Shown here: positions 24,048 to 33,032 of the stretch, piece after piece
Layout: the number at the start of each line of letters is the position of its first letter
How positions within the stretch are numbered: position 1 is the stretch's first letter
DNA from: an uncultured bacterium
GTDB taxonomy: Bacteria > Cyanobacteriota > Vampirovibrionia > Gastranaerophilales > Gastranaerophilaceae
Assembly: GCA_949283255.1 (NCBI GenBank)
Contig: CASDRS010000009.1
Span: 1-64,000 of the forward strand
Direction: 5' to 3'
Length of the DNA stretch: 64,000 nucleotides
Program-made: the position numbers and the translations under genes
Notes under the pieces: generated by a model
Told to the model about the DNA's origin: nothing
The model's database searches: none
Seen by the model: only the letters and a program-made list of their open reading frames with translations

Positions 24048-24151
24048 TTATGCTTATTGCTTATAATCTTGTGTCCAGTAAAAGGAATTTGTCTTTTGTG
24101 TGTAGTTTGTTGCTCAATTGATAACTAAGTGTCATAAATAAAGTAAAAAAT

Positions 24152-24186
24152 AAGCGGGTCTAAATTTTTAGGCCCGCTTGTTTTTT
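24152..24186 (-). terminator. Terminator of the ispH-rpsA operon
   Basis: AAGCGGGTCTAAA and TTTAGGCCCGCTT pair with one G-T and are flanked by A and T runs, so it can work on both strands; the minus-strand operon is the likely user. Confidence 0.8.
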
Positions 24187-24203
24187 AAATTTTATCTTAA
24201 GTC

Positions 24204-25277
24204 TTATGCATCTTTGTTGATATCTTTGATGCTAAGAGCGATTCTGTGTTCTTGTGGTGTGAACTTCTTGATTAGAACTTCAACGCTGTCACCAACTTTG
24301 AACTCATTAAACGGATTTACGTTTTCGTCGCTCATTTCAGAAACAGGAAGCAAAGCTTCTACTCCAGGGAAGATATTGATGAAAGCACCAAATCCTGTTA
24401 CTTTGTTAACTGTACCTGTGATAATTTGACCTTCTTCGAATTGACCTTCAATTTGCTGCCAAGGATCTTCACCCATTCTCTTTAGAGAAAGTGAAATTCT
24501 TTTCAATTCGTTATCGATCTTGATAATCTTAACTTCAACAGTTTCACCCAATGAAATAACATCTGAAGGATGTTTAATTCTTTGCCAAGAAATTTCTGAA
24601 ATAGGAAGAAGTCCATCTATACCGTTGATATCGATGAATGCACCGAAATCAGCAATTCTTACAACTTCACCTTTTACAACCATTCCTTCTTCAAGTGTTG
24701 CAAGAATATTGTCAACAACTTGATCTCTTTGTTCAGCTACTGCTAATCTTTGAGAAAGGATAAGTTTGTTTTTCTTAGGATCAGCTTCAAGAACTTTTAC
24801 TTCTATCTTAGTATTGATTAGGCCGTCAAACGGAGTTCCTGTTCTTAATTGGCTAGAAGGAATAAATCCTTTTAAGTCAGCAACGTCAACAAGAACACCA
24901 CCCTTAACTACAGAAACAACTTTAGCCAAGATAGTATCGCCTTGAACTTTTGCATCATTAAGTTGAGCCCAAGCTTGAGCAAATGCAAGTCTTTTCAATG
25001 ATAAAAGCATTCCTTCATCATCATTTTCTTCTTTCAATACGTAGAATTCTTTTTCATCACCAATTTGTAATTCTTCTTCAGTATCAGCTGATGATAATTC
25101 TTTGTTAGGTAAGAAAGCTTCTGTTTTTGCTCCTCTAACGCTAACTAAGTAGCCATCGTTATCTTTCTTAATGATTGTACCTTCAACGATATCTGCTACT
25201 GAGTATGATTTTGAAAAAGATTCTTCTAATAATTTTTCAAATTCATCTAAATTAGTTTTTTCTAATGTCGCTGTCAT
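24204..25277 (-). CDS. rpsA: Ribosomal protein S1 (four S1 domains)
   Basis: S1 helps the ribosome load mRNA. This 357-residue form has four OB-fold S1 repeats beginning near residues 27, 112, 195 and 280, with repeated motifs such as GGVLVDVADLKGFIPSSQ, FGAFIDINGIDGLLPISE and FGAFINIFPGVEALLPVSE. Gammaproteobacterial S1 has six repeats and about 557 residues, so this is the shorter form common in other phyla. It follows ispH after 5 nt, a linkage also known from Clostridia where the two can be fused. The start has AAGGAG overlapping the ispH end. Confidence 0.9.
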   Translation of the reverse strand: MTATLEKTNLDEFEKLLEESFSKSYSVADIVEGTIIKKDNDGYLVSVRGAKTEAFLPNKELSSADTEEELQIGDEKEFYVLKEENDDEGMLLSLKRLAFAQAWAQLNDAKVQGDTILAKVVSVVKGGVLVDVADLKGFIPSSQLRTGTPFDGLINTKIEVKVLEADPKKNKLILSQRLAVAEQRDQVVDNILATLEEGMVVKGEVVRIADFGAFIDINGIDGLLPISEISWQRIKHPSDVISLGETVEVKIIKIDNELKRISLSLKRMGEDPWQQIEGQFEEGQIITGTVNKVTGFGAFINIFPGVEALLPVSEMSDENVNPFNEFKVGDSVEVLIKKFTPQEHRIALSIKDINKDA

Positions 25278-25282
25278 GTTTT

Positions 25283-26161
25283 TTATTTCTCCTTTTCTAT
25301 ATTTTTTATTTTTTCAACAACTTTTTCTATGATATTTTGAGGAGTTGATGCTCCTGCTGTAATTGAAATCTTTTCTGATGCCAAAATTAAGTCCTTAAAT
25401 TCCTTAAGTTCAGTATCATTTTCGATATGGATAGTTTTGGTAATTGATTTGAGAATTTCCGCCAAATGAGAAGTGTTTGCACTTTTTTTAGACCCAACAA
25501 CTATCATTAAATCACTTTCTTGTGCTAATTCTTTAGCTTCAGCTTGTCTCATTGCGGTACTTTGGCAGATTGTGTTTGCTATATGCAGTTCTTTTGAGAT
25601 TGCCGTTAAGTACTCTACAATAGAATTAAGGGTTGATAGCATTTGTGTTGTTTGAACAACTACTCCAACTCTTTTGTGGCTTTTGATTTCTTTTTCATAT
25701 TGTCGTAATTGTTCGACTGAGCTTGCTACGACTACTTTATCGCTCCATAGTTTTGCGTTAGCTTTTATACCTATAACTTCAGGGTGTTCTGATTTCCCAA
25801 CTATTACAAGATAGTATCCGTCTTTGGCAAGTTCGATAGCTTTTTGCTGTACTTTTTTTACGTCAGGACAGGTCAAATCTACAAGAGTAAAGCCTGCTTG
25901 TTGTATTTTTTCAATAATTTCAGGGCTTTCTCCGTGACTTCTTACAACACAAATTCCGTTCCCAACTTCAGGAACTTCTGTTATTGTTTTTATACCAAGA
26001 GTTTCAAGCTCATTTATAACATCTGTATTATGTATAAGCTCTCCAAGTACAAATACATTTTTATCAGGATTTTCTGCTTTTAATTTTTTTGCTGTTTCAA
26101 CGGCTCTTTTTACACCGTAACAGAACCCTGCAAATTTCGCTAGTTTAATATCTTTAGGCAA
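25283..26161 (-). CDS. ispH: 4-hydroxy-3-methylbut-2-enyl diphosphate reductase
   Basis: IspH (LytB) makes the last step of the MEP isoprenoid pathway, giving IPP and DMAPP. The 292 residues begin IKLAKFAGFCYGVKRAVE with cluster Cys13, then LTCPDV near 97 and TICQST near 193, the three ligands of the iron-sulfur cluster. VVRSHGE and GKSEHPEVIG are also conserved. The first codon read is TTG. It forms an operon with rpsA. Confidence 0.93.
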   Translation of the reverse strand: MPKDIKLAKFAGFCYGVKRAVETAKKLKAENPDKNVFVLGELIHNTDVINELETLGIKTITEVPEVGNGICVVRSHGESPEIIEKIQQAGFTLVDLTCPDVKKVQQKAIELAKDGYYLVIVGKSEHPEVIGIKANAKLWSDKVVVASSVEQLRQYEKEIKSHKRVGVVVQTTQMLSTLNSIVEYLTAISKELHIANTICQSTAMRQAEAKELAQESDLMIVVGSKKSANTSHLAEILKSITKTIHIENDTELKEFKDLILASEKISITAGASTPQNIIEKVVEKIKNIEKEK

Positions 26162-26251
26162 TTAATATTGTCTTCTTTCTTAATGGACTCGCAAGAAAAA
26201 TCTCTCACTGTACTTCTATTGGACCATAAACATCTCCTAAAATCAAGTACT

Positions 26252-26282
26252 AAAAAAGCTGACAAAGTTTAAATTGTCAGCT
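26252..26282 (-). terminator. Terminator of the 931-residue protein gene
   Basis: On the minus strand AGCTGACAA and TTGTCAGCT pair over a 7 nt loop and end in T6. Confidence 0.85.
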
Positions 26283-26309
26283 CTTTTGTAATTATTATTA
26301 TTGATTTGT

Positions 26310-29105
26310 TTACCCTATGAAATTGCCGTATTTATCTCTTTTCCAGAAAGTTAAATCGCTTTTGTTATTATAGTATTCGCGATTTGAAACTTTTCCTCCT
26401 GATAAAGTGTCAGGTTCTGACATAAAGTATAATTCTGCTCTTAGAACTTCTTGCATTGTAGGAGATTCAAGTTTTGGATCTTTTCTTGCAATCATTAATT
26501 CCGCACAAGTAGATTTTATACTGCTGCTAAAGTTGTTAGGGTTATCCTTGAAATATTCAAGAGCATTAGCTTGCATATCAGGAATATTAAGCATTTCTTT
26601 CATTATTTGGTTTTTAATTTCAGGTGTGAGCTGTAATTGGAATAAATCAGGGCCCATAGATGAAATTAATGATGAAAGTAATTCAGGACAGTATGTTGCA
26701 ATATGTGTGATTATTTCTTTTTGCCATACACCTTGAAGTTTGCTTATCATTCTGAATTTTGTTGCAGCATCAGCTTTCATGAAGATTTGCTTATATTCTT
26801 CTCTTCTTGAAGTCTTCTCTGCTGCAGACCATTTATCTGACGCTTCCGGATCTTTTGCTGCGTCCATCTGAGTTAAGTAATTACCAACATTTTCAGAAAC
26901 TTCTTCTGAGTGGCGTTCTTCCATAGCTTTTATTTGAGCTTTAACTTCGTTTTCTATTGATTTAACAGCTTCCGGATCGCATTTGTCTATTTGAGCATTT
27001 GCTGCTTCTATTGCTTTTTGGTTTCCTGAGTTATATGTTTCTTTTAAAGCTTCAGCTTGTACTGATTTATCGTACTTGTGAATGTTAGAAGCTGCATATT
27101 CTTGTAATTCTTCGTATTTACCGTTAGTGATTGATTTGTGCATGTCTAATTGGTTTGAGGCATCACATTTTTCAATCTGGTCAGCTAATGTTTTTAAAGT
27201 ATTAATAGCTTCATCTTTTGGTAAGAATTTTTCAACGCTTGTCTGTAAGGTTTTGAAACCTTCAGTTTGGGCTTTAACTGCCATCCTTGTTACTGTCTCA
27301 TTTTCAATAACAAGTTTTGCCCTTCTTCCGTTTTCATCAACAAATAAATGCAAAGTTTCATTCTGTATATCTTCGTGAGCTCTATCAACATTTACTGCTG
27401 CATAATCTTTCATTGTCTCACTACCAAAATTATTGATGGCATTGATACTTTTTCTTTGATTATCTACGTCTTTTATTGCATACGTTCTGTCAACTCCGGC
27501 TTCATTAACTTCTTGAACATCAACGTTACCAATACCTTTAATGATTGCAGCTACATTTTCATCGTTTACTGTGTTGTATGCTACTTTGGCAAGTTTTGTT
27601 CCGGCAGCAGGATCAAGTTCTATTTTAGCCGCAATCGAACCACCGATATTTTCTCCAAAGTTGTTACAGATATCTTGATCTTTTACGTTGTATGCAATTT
27701 GGTCATCAATTTGTTTTGATAACATTTGTGTAAGTTTCGGATTGCGTTTTACCACTTTTCTTAATGCAACAACATTCTCAATTTGACCACATTCGTTGGC
27801 ATCTTTTATTAATTGAAGAATATACTCTGGATTTGTATTAATGTATTTCTCGTAAACGTGGTTTGCCATTATTTGAGCTTTTGTTGCAGTAGATGTTGTT
27901 GAATCTATTGAGTCTGCAAAGTCGGAATTGTTAAATTCTTTCTCCATTAATGAAATTTCGCCATAGCGTTTACCAAACTCTTTAAGAGCTTCAGGTGATA
28001 CATGTTTTCTTAACATGTCAAGTTGGCGTTGTTCAGCAGGTGTTATACTCTTATCTTGTTCTTTTGTTTCAAGATAGTCTTGTATGGCTACTCCAAGATT
28101 GATTTTGTTTTCTTTTATTTTTTCGGAGATATCTCCATAGCAAACATTATCATAGTAAGCGTAACCTTGTTCTTTTAACTTGCCTTTTACTGCATTTAAC
28201 GTTGTTTCTGCTACGGCAAAATATGCCTGTTCTGCTTTTGACATACTTCCAGGGCTCATTGCTTTGACAACGTTAAGGTATTCTGCTACAGATTCATATT
28301 GTTGAGCTGGTCGCATTGCATAAAATTCTTTAATGCTAATACCCAAATTATGTGCAGCTTGTAACTCTGTCATTTTTCGTTCAAAAAATGCTTTTTTCTT
28401 TGTATCTGATGTTTGATATTCTTTTTTTAATTCTTTTTTTGCGTCTTTTATTAAACTTTTGCGCTCTTTGTCACTTAAGTTATCCCATTCGTCAATTGAT
28501 CTCGGTTGATCTGAGTCTTGGTATAAGAATTTGTTTTTAGCATATTCTTCCGCGTAAATTTTATACATTTTGTCTGCCGGAAGTTTGCTGTATTCTTTAG
28601 AATTGAAAAACTCATCAAGTGTTGTATCTTCTGTAACTTCATATTTTTCAGTATCAGAAGACACTACAGTATTTTCTTCAGCTTTATTTGCGTTTTCTGC
28701 CGCTACATTTTGCTGTTGTGTCTCAGCTTCCATAGAAGCAGCTGGTGCTGTCGTTTGGGTTTGTGTTGCAGTTGCAGCTACTGGAACTGTATTTGCGGTT
28801 TGTGTTTCACCTTGTTGTGCGACTGCAGCTCCGGCCTGTTTATCAGCTTTATATTGTTTAATAAAATTAACTTTTTCTTCTTCTGTTTTCAGTGCTAAAA
28901 ATGCAGGATTATTTAAAAGATTTAGGTATTCTTCTTTAGTTAATCCTAACTTTTTTGCATTTTCTTCTGCGTTGGTTCCTTCAAATACTGTGTTTACGCT
29001 TGTGGTAGTTGCAGCTGATGAAGTAGTTGCAGAAGTAGATTGCACTGATGTCCCATCACTATTAATGTAAATCTTCTTTGTTGTTACATCTCCATCAATC
29101 GACAT
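26310..29105 (-). CDS. Very large lineage-type helical protein of unknown function
   Basis: This 931-residue protein was not recognised. It starts MSIDGDVTTKKIYINSDGTS, then a Ser/Thr/Ala-rich stretch. A short conserved-looking helix pair, LGLTKEEYLNLLNNPAFLAL, lies near residues 50-70. A Gln/Thr/Ala linker follows to about 160. The remaining 770 residues are strongly helical and charged without evident repeats. There is no signal peptide or membrane helix. The ATG at 29105 follows AGAGGATAG. It could be a scaffold or secreted effector, but no evidence decides. Its own terminator shows it is a single-gene unit. Confidence 0.8.
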   Translation of the reverse strand: MSIDGDVTTKKIYINSDGTSVQSTSATTSSAATTTSVNTVFEGTNAEENAKKLGLTKEEYLNLLNNPAFLALKTEEEKVNFIKQYKADKQAGAAVAQQGETQTANTVPVAATATQTQTTAPAASMEAETQQQNVAAENANKAEENTVVSSDTEKYEVTEDTTLDEFFNSKEYSKLPADKMYKIYAEEYAKNKFLYQDSDQPRSIDEWDNLSDKERKSLIKDAKKELKKEYQTSDTKKKAFFERKMTELQAAHNLGISIKEFYAMRPAQQYESVAEYLNVVKAMSPGSMSKAEQAYFAVAETTLNAVKGKLKEQGYAYYDNVCYGDISEKIKENKINLGVAIQDYLETKEQDKSITPAEQRQLDMLRKHVSPEALKEFGKRYGEISLMEKEFNNSDFADSIDSTTSTATKAQIMANHVYEKYINTNPEYILQLIKDANECGQIENVVALRKVVKRNPKLTQMLSKQIDDQIAYNVKDQDICNNFGENIGGSIAAKIELDPAAGTKLAKVAYNTVNDENVAAIIKGIGNVDVQEVNEAGVDRTYAIKDVDNQRKSINAINNFGSETMKDYAAVNVDRAHEDIQNETLHLFVDENGRRAKLVIENETVTRMAVKAQTEGFKTLQTSVEKFLPKDEAINTLKTLADQIEKCDASNQLDMHKSITNGKYEELQEYAASNIHKYDKSVQAEALKETYNSGNQKAIEAANAQIDKCDPEAVKSIENEVKAQIKAMEERHSEEVSENVGNYLTQMDAAKDPEASDKWSAAEKTSRREEYKQIFMKADAATKFRMISKLQGVWQKEIITHIATYCPELLSSLISSMGPDLFQLQLTPEIKNQIMKEMLNIPDMQANALEYFKDNPNNFSSSIKSTCAELMIARKDPKLESPTMQEVLRAELYFMSEPDTLSGGKVSNREYYNNKSDLTFWKRDKYGNFIG

Positions 29106-29144
29106 GGCTATTCTATCCTCTGTTATACTCTCATATACACATGT

Positions 29145-29181
29145 AAAAACATGCCACATCTCTCGATTGCGGCATGTTTTT
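29145..29181 (-). terminator. Terminator of the 29210 gene
   Basis: On the minus strand AACATGCC and GGCATGTT pair over a long loop, followed by TTT. It separates the 29210 gene from the downstream 931-residue gene. Confidence 0.7.
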
Positions 29182-29209
29182 AAATTTTTACAAAAATTTA
29201 CATTAAAGA

Positions 29210-29911
29210 TTATTCACTTTCCATGAAACTTCTCAATTTCATTCTCATAGTTCGTACTTCTTTGGCACTAAGACAATCTTGCAAAGTTCCAAGTTTGAAA
29301 GCGCCATTATTGTATTTTTTGTCATTATCAAAAACTTTTAGGAAGGATATTAATATATCCATAGCAGCTCCGTTATTACCCGGAGATTTTGTTTCTCTTG
29401 CAATACTGTTCCCTGGTGTATAATCCTTAGTAAATTCGTCTGATAAAGGTACTCCTGCCATTGTCAGGCTTTCCTCATTTGCAGCATTCTTCAATATTGC
29501 AGCATTTGTAATAATCATTCTTCTCATTACATCCTTGTTAGCATTACTATATTTTACAAGTTCAATAGCTTCGTATGTGTTATCATCGTCGTCTAAGCTA
29601 AGTTTGTTTATACCATAGCAAGCTTTTCCTCTTTCGCCAAGGTCAAAATGCTGAATAATTTTAGGCTGTTTTTCAGGTAACGGGTTGCTTTGTATTAGTT
29701 CCGTTACAACGTGTTGTGGTTCCATAGGCTCTGTTGCATTAATTTTATTAAGCGGACTCATTGCCATCAATACTACGACAGGAACAGCTTTTACTTGTGC
29801 TGGAATTCTCTGGTACAAGCTAGGTGATTCATTGTTGTTGTTTCTTCTGCCACTAAATGAAACTTTTGCGGTGCTAAGCGGCGTCACACCTGATACTGGT
29901 TGCAAAGCCAT
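29210..29911 (-). CDS. Hypothetical protein with F-x-G signature
   Basis: A 233-residue protein, not recognised. After MALQPVSGVTPLSTA it has KVSFSGRRNNNN, the F-x-G signature at residues about 18-22, followed by an Asn-rich spacer. A short hydrophobic segment (VKAVPVVVLMAMS) near 41-53 could be a membrane or signal-like helix. The rest is polar and helical. The ATG at 29911 follows AAGGAG; an upstream TTG is unlikely. It lies about 100 nt upstream of the 931-residue gene on the same strand. Confidence 0.7.
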   Translation of the reverse strand: MALQPVSGVTPLSTAKVSFSGRRNNNNESPSLYQRIPAQVKAVPVVVLMAMSPLNKINATEPMEPQHVVTELIQSNPLPEKQPKIIQHFDLGERGKACYGINKLSLDDDDNTYEAIELVKYSNANKDVMRRMIITNAAILKNAANEESLTMAGVPLSDEFTKDYTPGNSIARETKSPGNNGAAMDILISFLKVFDNDKKYNNGAFKLGTLQDCLSAKEVRTMRMKLRSFMESE

Positions 29912-30110
29912 AATTTTCAATACTCCTTTTTGTTATGATATGACAAAACACAGACAAAACTTTTTTTGCCATATTTTTTTTATTCATTTCCCCTTTTTCC
30001 TGCATTATATCAAACGAACAGGCAATTTGTAAAAATGTATATACTATTTTAATAAATGTTTACATTCTCTTTTTGTATATCTATATTAGTGCTTGTATTC
30101 TCATTTTTTT

Positions 30111-30119
30111 TGTTATATT
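30111..30119 (+). promoter_or_regulatory. Extended -10 promoter of the aldolase gene
   Basis: TGT-TATATT (30111-30119) has the TGn extension, with TTGTAT at 30093-30098 as a close-spaced -35. The leader would be about 35 nt. Confidence 0.45.
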
Positions 30120-30163
30120 TTCATGTTGTGTAATATTTGTTTACAAAAAGAAGGAGAACTCAC

Positions 30164-31123
30164 ATGAGTGAAAGAAAATTAGTTGGAACAGGAGAAATGT
30201 TTAAAAAAGCACTAGCTGGCGGATATGCTATTGGTGCTTACAACGTTAACAACATGGAAATTTTGCAAGGTATTGCAGAAGCAGCTGAAGAAACTCAATC
30301 ACCTATTATTTTGCAGGTTTCAGCAGGTGCAAGAAAATATGCTAACCAAACATACTTGATTAAATTAGTTGAAGCAGCTTTGGCTACAACTACTATTCCT
30401 ATTGCTTTACACTTAGATCACGGTGCTGATTTTGATATTTGTAAAGCTTGTATCGATGGCGGATTTTCATCTGTAATGATTGATGGATCAAGATTCCCAT
30501 TGGAAGAAAACATTAAGGTTACAAAACAAGTTGTTGATTATGCTCACGCTCATGGCGTATCTGTTGAAGCTGAACTTGGTAAATTGGCAGGTGTAGAAGA
30601 TGATGTAAAAGTTCATGCTAAGGATTCTACATATACAGATCCTGAAGAAGCAGCAAGATTTGTTAAAGAAACTGGTTGTGATTCATTAGCAGTTGCAATC
30701 GGTACTTCTCACGGTGCTTATAAATTCAAAGGTGAAGCAAAATTAGACTTTGAAAGATTGGCTGAAATTAAAAAAGCAGTTAACGATGTTGTAGGTTTTG
30801 ATTATCCGTTAGTATTGCACGGATCTTCATCAGTACCAAAAGAATTTGTTGCTAAATGTAATAAATACGGTGGTAACCTACCTGATGCACAAGGTGTTCC
30901 AGAAGATATGCTTAACTACGCTTCTAAGCACGGTGTAGCTAAAATCAACATCGATACAGACTTGAGATTGGCTATGACTTCTACTATCAGAGAATTCTTT
31001 ATTGAACATCCTGAAAAATTCGATCCAAGAGAATATATGGGTCCTGGTAGAACAGCTGTTAAAGAAATGGTTATGCACAAGATGAGAGATGTTCTTGGAA
31101 CAGCTGGTCACGCAAAAGATTAA
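30164..31123 (+). CDS. fba: Fructose-bisphosphate aldolase, class II
   Basis: The zinc-dependent aldolase of glycolysis and gluconeogenesis. The 319 residues include AYNVNNMEILQGI, the zinc and substrate block LHLDHGADFD near 85, SVMIDGSRFPLEENI, VEAELGKLAGVED, AVAIGTSHGAYKF and LVLHGSSSVP, then INIDTDLRLA. The ATG at 30164 has a strong AAGGAG; the frame to 30137 is rejected. A strong terminator follows. Confidence 0.95.
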   Translation: MSERKLVGTGEMFKKALAGGYAIGAYNVNNMEILQGIAEAAEETQSPIILQVSAGARKYANQTYLIKLVEAALATTTIPIALHLDHGADFDICKACIDGGFSSVMIDGSRFPLEENIKVTKQVVDYAHAHGVSVEAELGKLAGVEDDVKVHAKDSTYTDPEEAARFVKETGCDSLAVAIGTSHGAYKFKGEAKLDFERLAEIKKAVNDVVGFDYPLVLHGSSSVPKEFVAKCNKYGGNLPDAQGVPEDMLNYASKHGVAKINIDTDLRLAMTSTIREFFIEHPEKFDPREYMGPGRTAVKEMVMHKMRDVLGTAGHAKD

Positions 31124-31144
31124 TTCTTATAATTAATTTAACCG

Positions 31145-31173
31145 AAAGTGCCCGATATTATCGGGCACTTTTT
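31145..31173 (+). terminator. Terminator of fba
   Basis: AAGTGCCCGATA and TATCGGGCACTT form a 12 bp stem followed by T5. Confidence 0.88.
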
Positions 31174-31288
31174 CTATGTGTTAATAAATTTTAATAAATC
31201 AATTCATCGATAGCAATTTTTTTTTTTCTGATGTATTATTCTAAACATCACCTTATTTTATATAAATAAAGTGTTGGAAAGTGAAAAT

Positions 31289-32164
31289 ATGAAATTATTA
31301 ATAGAAAAAGAATTAAATTCTACGGATAAGATTCTAAAACCGGATTTTAACTCCAAAACAGGGCGTGAATTGTTGGTTTTCTATTTACAAACTAAGTTCC
31401 GACAGATTTTGGCTTATGACAGACGCTGTGATTCCCCAATATTTATTGATGTAAACCCCGCTTTTATAAATCGCTTTTCTAAACGATTGATTAATAATCC
31501 GTCCAAACGCCTTTTAATTGGTATTACGGGTGAGTCAGCATCAGGGAAATCTACAATATGTACTGAAATTAAGAAAACAATAGAGATGCTTTCGATGCCG
31601 GTTTCTATTTTGAGTACAGATAATTATTTTAATGATATTTCAGATTTAATAGCAAAGTATGGCAGTTTTGATAATTTGCGTGATAATGGTTATGATATTG
31701 ATGCTCCAACGAGTTTCCAGCTGGATACTTTAAAAGGAGATTTGATTAGTTTAGCTTCAGGAGAAGATATTAAGGCACCTATGTATTTACCTAACGGAAC
31801 AGGAGTTTCTGTTCCAAATGCTCAGGATGTATTTTCTCGTAAGGTTATTGTTGTTGAAGGAATAGCAACAATGTATCAAGATGTTCAAGATATTTTTGAT
31901 ATAAAAATTTATGTAGAAGCTAATAATGAATTGAGAAAAAATCGTTTTCTTTCCCGTGCAATAAGTGAGAGAAATCAGAGTGAAGAAAATGCTCTAAAAC
32001 ATTGGGATTATATTACAAGTGCCGGTGAAAAATATGTAAAACCGTTTAGAAGTCAGGCTGATTTGATACTAAACGGGAATGCTGATTTAGGTTATTTCGC
32101 TGAGATACTAAGATATATACATGCTATAACAAATAATTTTGAGCAATTCCCTGTAGAAGCTTAA
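31289..32164 (+). CDS. Uridine kinase / phosphoribulokinase family protein
   Basis: The 291-residue protein has an N-terminal extension of about 75 residues, then the P-loop GITGESASGKST and STDNYFNDI, as in uridine kinases and phosphoribulokinases. DIDAPTSFQ follows. VVEGIATM is the usual Walker B-like strand, and SRAISERNQS corresponds to the lid region. The substrate is uncertain; uridine is the first guess. The ATG at 31289 follows GGAAAGTG; a GTG 18 nt upstream is possible. It stands alone after the aldolase terminator. Confidence 0.75.
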   Translation: MKLLIEKELNSTDKILKPDFNSKTGRELLVFYLQTKFRQILAYDRRCDSPIFIDVNPAFINRFSKRLINNPSKRLLIGITGESASGKSTICTEIKKTIEMLSMPVSILSTDNYFNDISDLIAKYGSFDNLRDNGYDIDAPTSFQLDTLKGDLISLASGEDIKAPMYLPNGTGVSVPNAQDVFSRKVIVVEGIATMYQDVQDIFDIKIYVEANNELRKNRFLSRAISERNQSEENALKHWDYITSAGEKYVKPFRSQADLILNGNADLGYFAEILRYIHAITNNFEQFPVEA

Positions 32165-32263
32165 TGAAACTTAATATTACTGATATTTTTGCCAAAATTT
32201 CAGATATATGATATGATTTTATAAAATATTTAATGGTATATTGTAAATAAATACATTAAAAGA

Positions 32264-32295
32264 TTGATACGTAATTTTGAATGTTTTTATATAAT
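32264..32295 (+). promoter_or_regulatory. Possible promoter of the pilus/secretion operon
   Basis: TTGATA (32264-32269) and a TATATAAT run (32288-32295), spacing 18-20 bases. The spacing is loose, so confidence is modest. Confidence 0.4.
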
Positions 32296-32378
32296 CAATA
32301 TGTCGATAGAGTAACTTTAAAGTGAAGAGAGAAATTGGATAGAAAAATAGTATGAAAAATATAACAGGGATGCCTATT

Positions 32379-32999
32379 ATGAAAAAAAGAATTAAGATGC
32401 TATTTGTGTTGGTGTGTGTGGCTACGCTGACATTTAGTCTTGTTGGTTGTGGTCAAAAATCTGATACGGATGATGTGTTAGGAGATCTTCCGGAACAAGC
32501 AGGAACTGAAATCCCTATGGATGAAAGCTCAAATGATAATGTTGTAGATATACCTGCTGAGGAAGATACAGATAAGATGGTGTCTATCCCTGTAGAAGAT
32601 TTAGGAAGGGCAAATCCGTTTTTGCCGCCAAATGAGGCAAGTATGATGGCTTCAGCCCCACACGAAAGATTACAATATGATTTGTTAGAGCCTTTAGAGT
32701 CTCCGAGTGTGGATTCGACAGCACAGAGAGTTGTCACAACAAAAGTCTCAGGTATAATGTATGATAGAAACAATCCGTCAGCAATATTAAATATAGAAGG
32801 ATCAGATTATTTGGTAAGATCCGGAGATGTAATTAACGGTTACAAGGTATTATCAATAGGTAAAAATAGTGTAACTGTTCAAATGGGTTCAAATGTATAT
32901 AAGGCTGGAGTTGGTCAGTTAGTGACTAGTGGTCAGGCTGATGTAAATTACAATAAGGTCGCAAATTTGAATAAAAAATTTGGCGGAGCTAACAGGTAG
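32379..32999 (+). CDS. PilP-like lipoprotein of the pilus/secretion operon
   Basis: A 206-residue lipoprotein. The signal MKKRIKMLFVLVCVATLTF ends with the lipobox LVGC, so Cys24 would be lipidated. An acidic linker holds ANPFLPP, a motif common in PilP/GspC-like proteins. The C-terminal domain (about 125-195) reads VSGIMYDRNNPSAILNIEG, DYLVRSGDVINGYKVLSIG and SVTVQMG, a PilP-type beta domain that docks to the secretin. The ATG at 32379 has an AGGGA Shine-Dalgarno; an ATG 27 nt upstream is less likely. It is the first gene of a four-gene operon. Confidence 0.75.
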   Translation: MKKRIKMLFVLVCVATLTFSLVGCGQKSDTDDVLGDLPEQAGTEIPMDESSNDNVVDIPAEEDTDKMVSIPVEDLGRANPFLPPNEASMMASAPHERLQYDLLEPLESPSVDSTAQRVVTTKVSGIMYDRNNPSAILNIEGSDYLVRSGDVINGYKVLSIGKNSVTVQMGSNVYKAGVGQLVTSGQADVNYNKVANLNKKFGGANR

Positions 33000-33032
33000 A
33001 GTAATAAAATAAGAAGATAAGCAGGAGCAGCG

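Noticed and set aside
26407-28540. Several plus-strand frames of 60-120 residues
   Set aside because: All are antisense to the 931-residue gene and lack ribosome sites or recognisable domains.
28570-29070. Plus-strand frame of 166 Ser/Ala-rich residues
   Set aside because: It is antisense to the low-complexity head of the 931-residue protein, which explains its composition.
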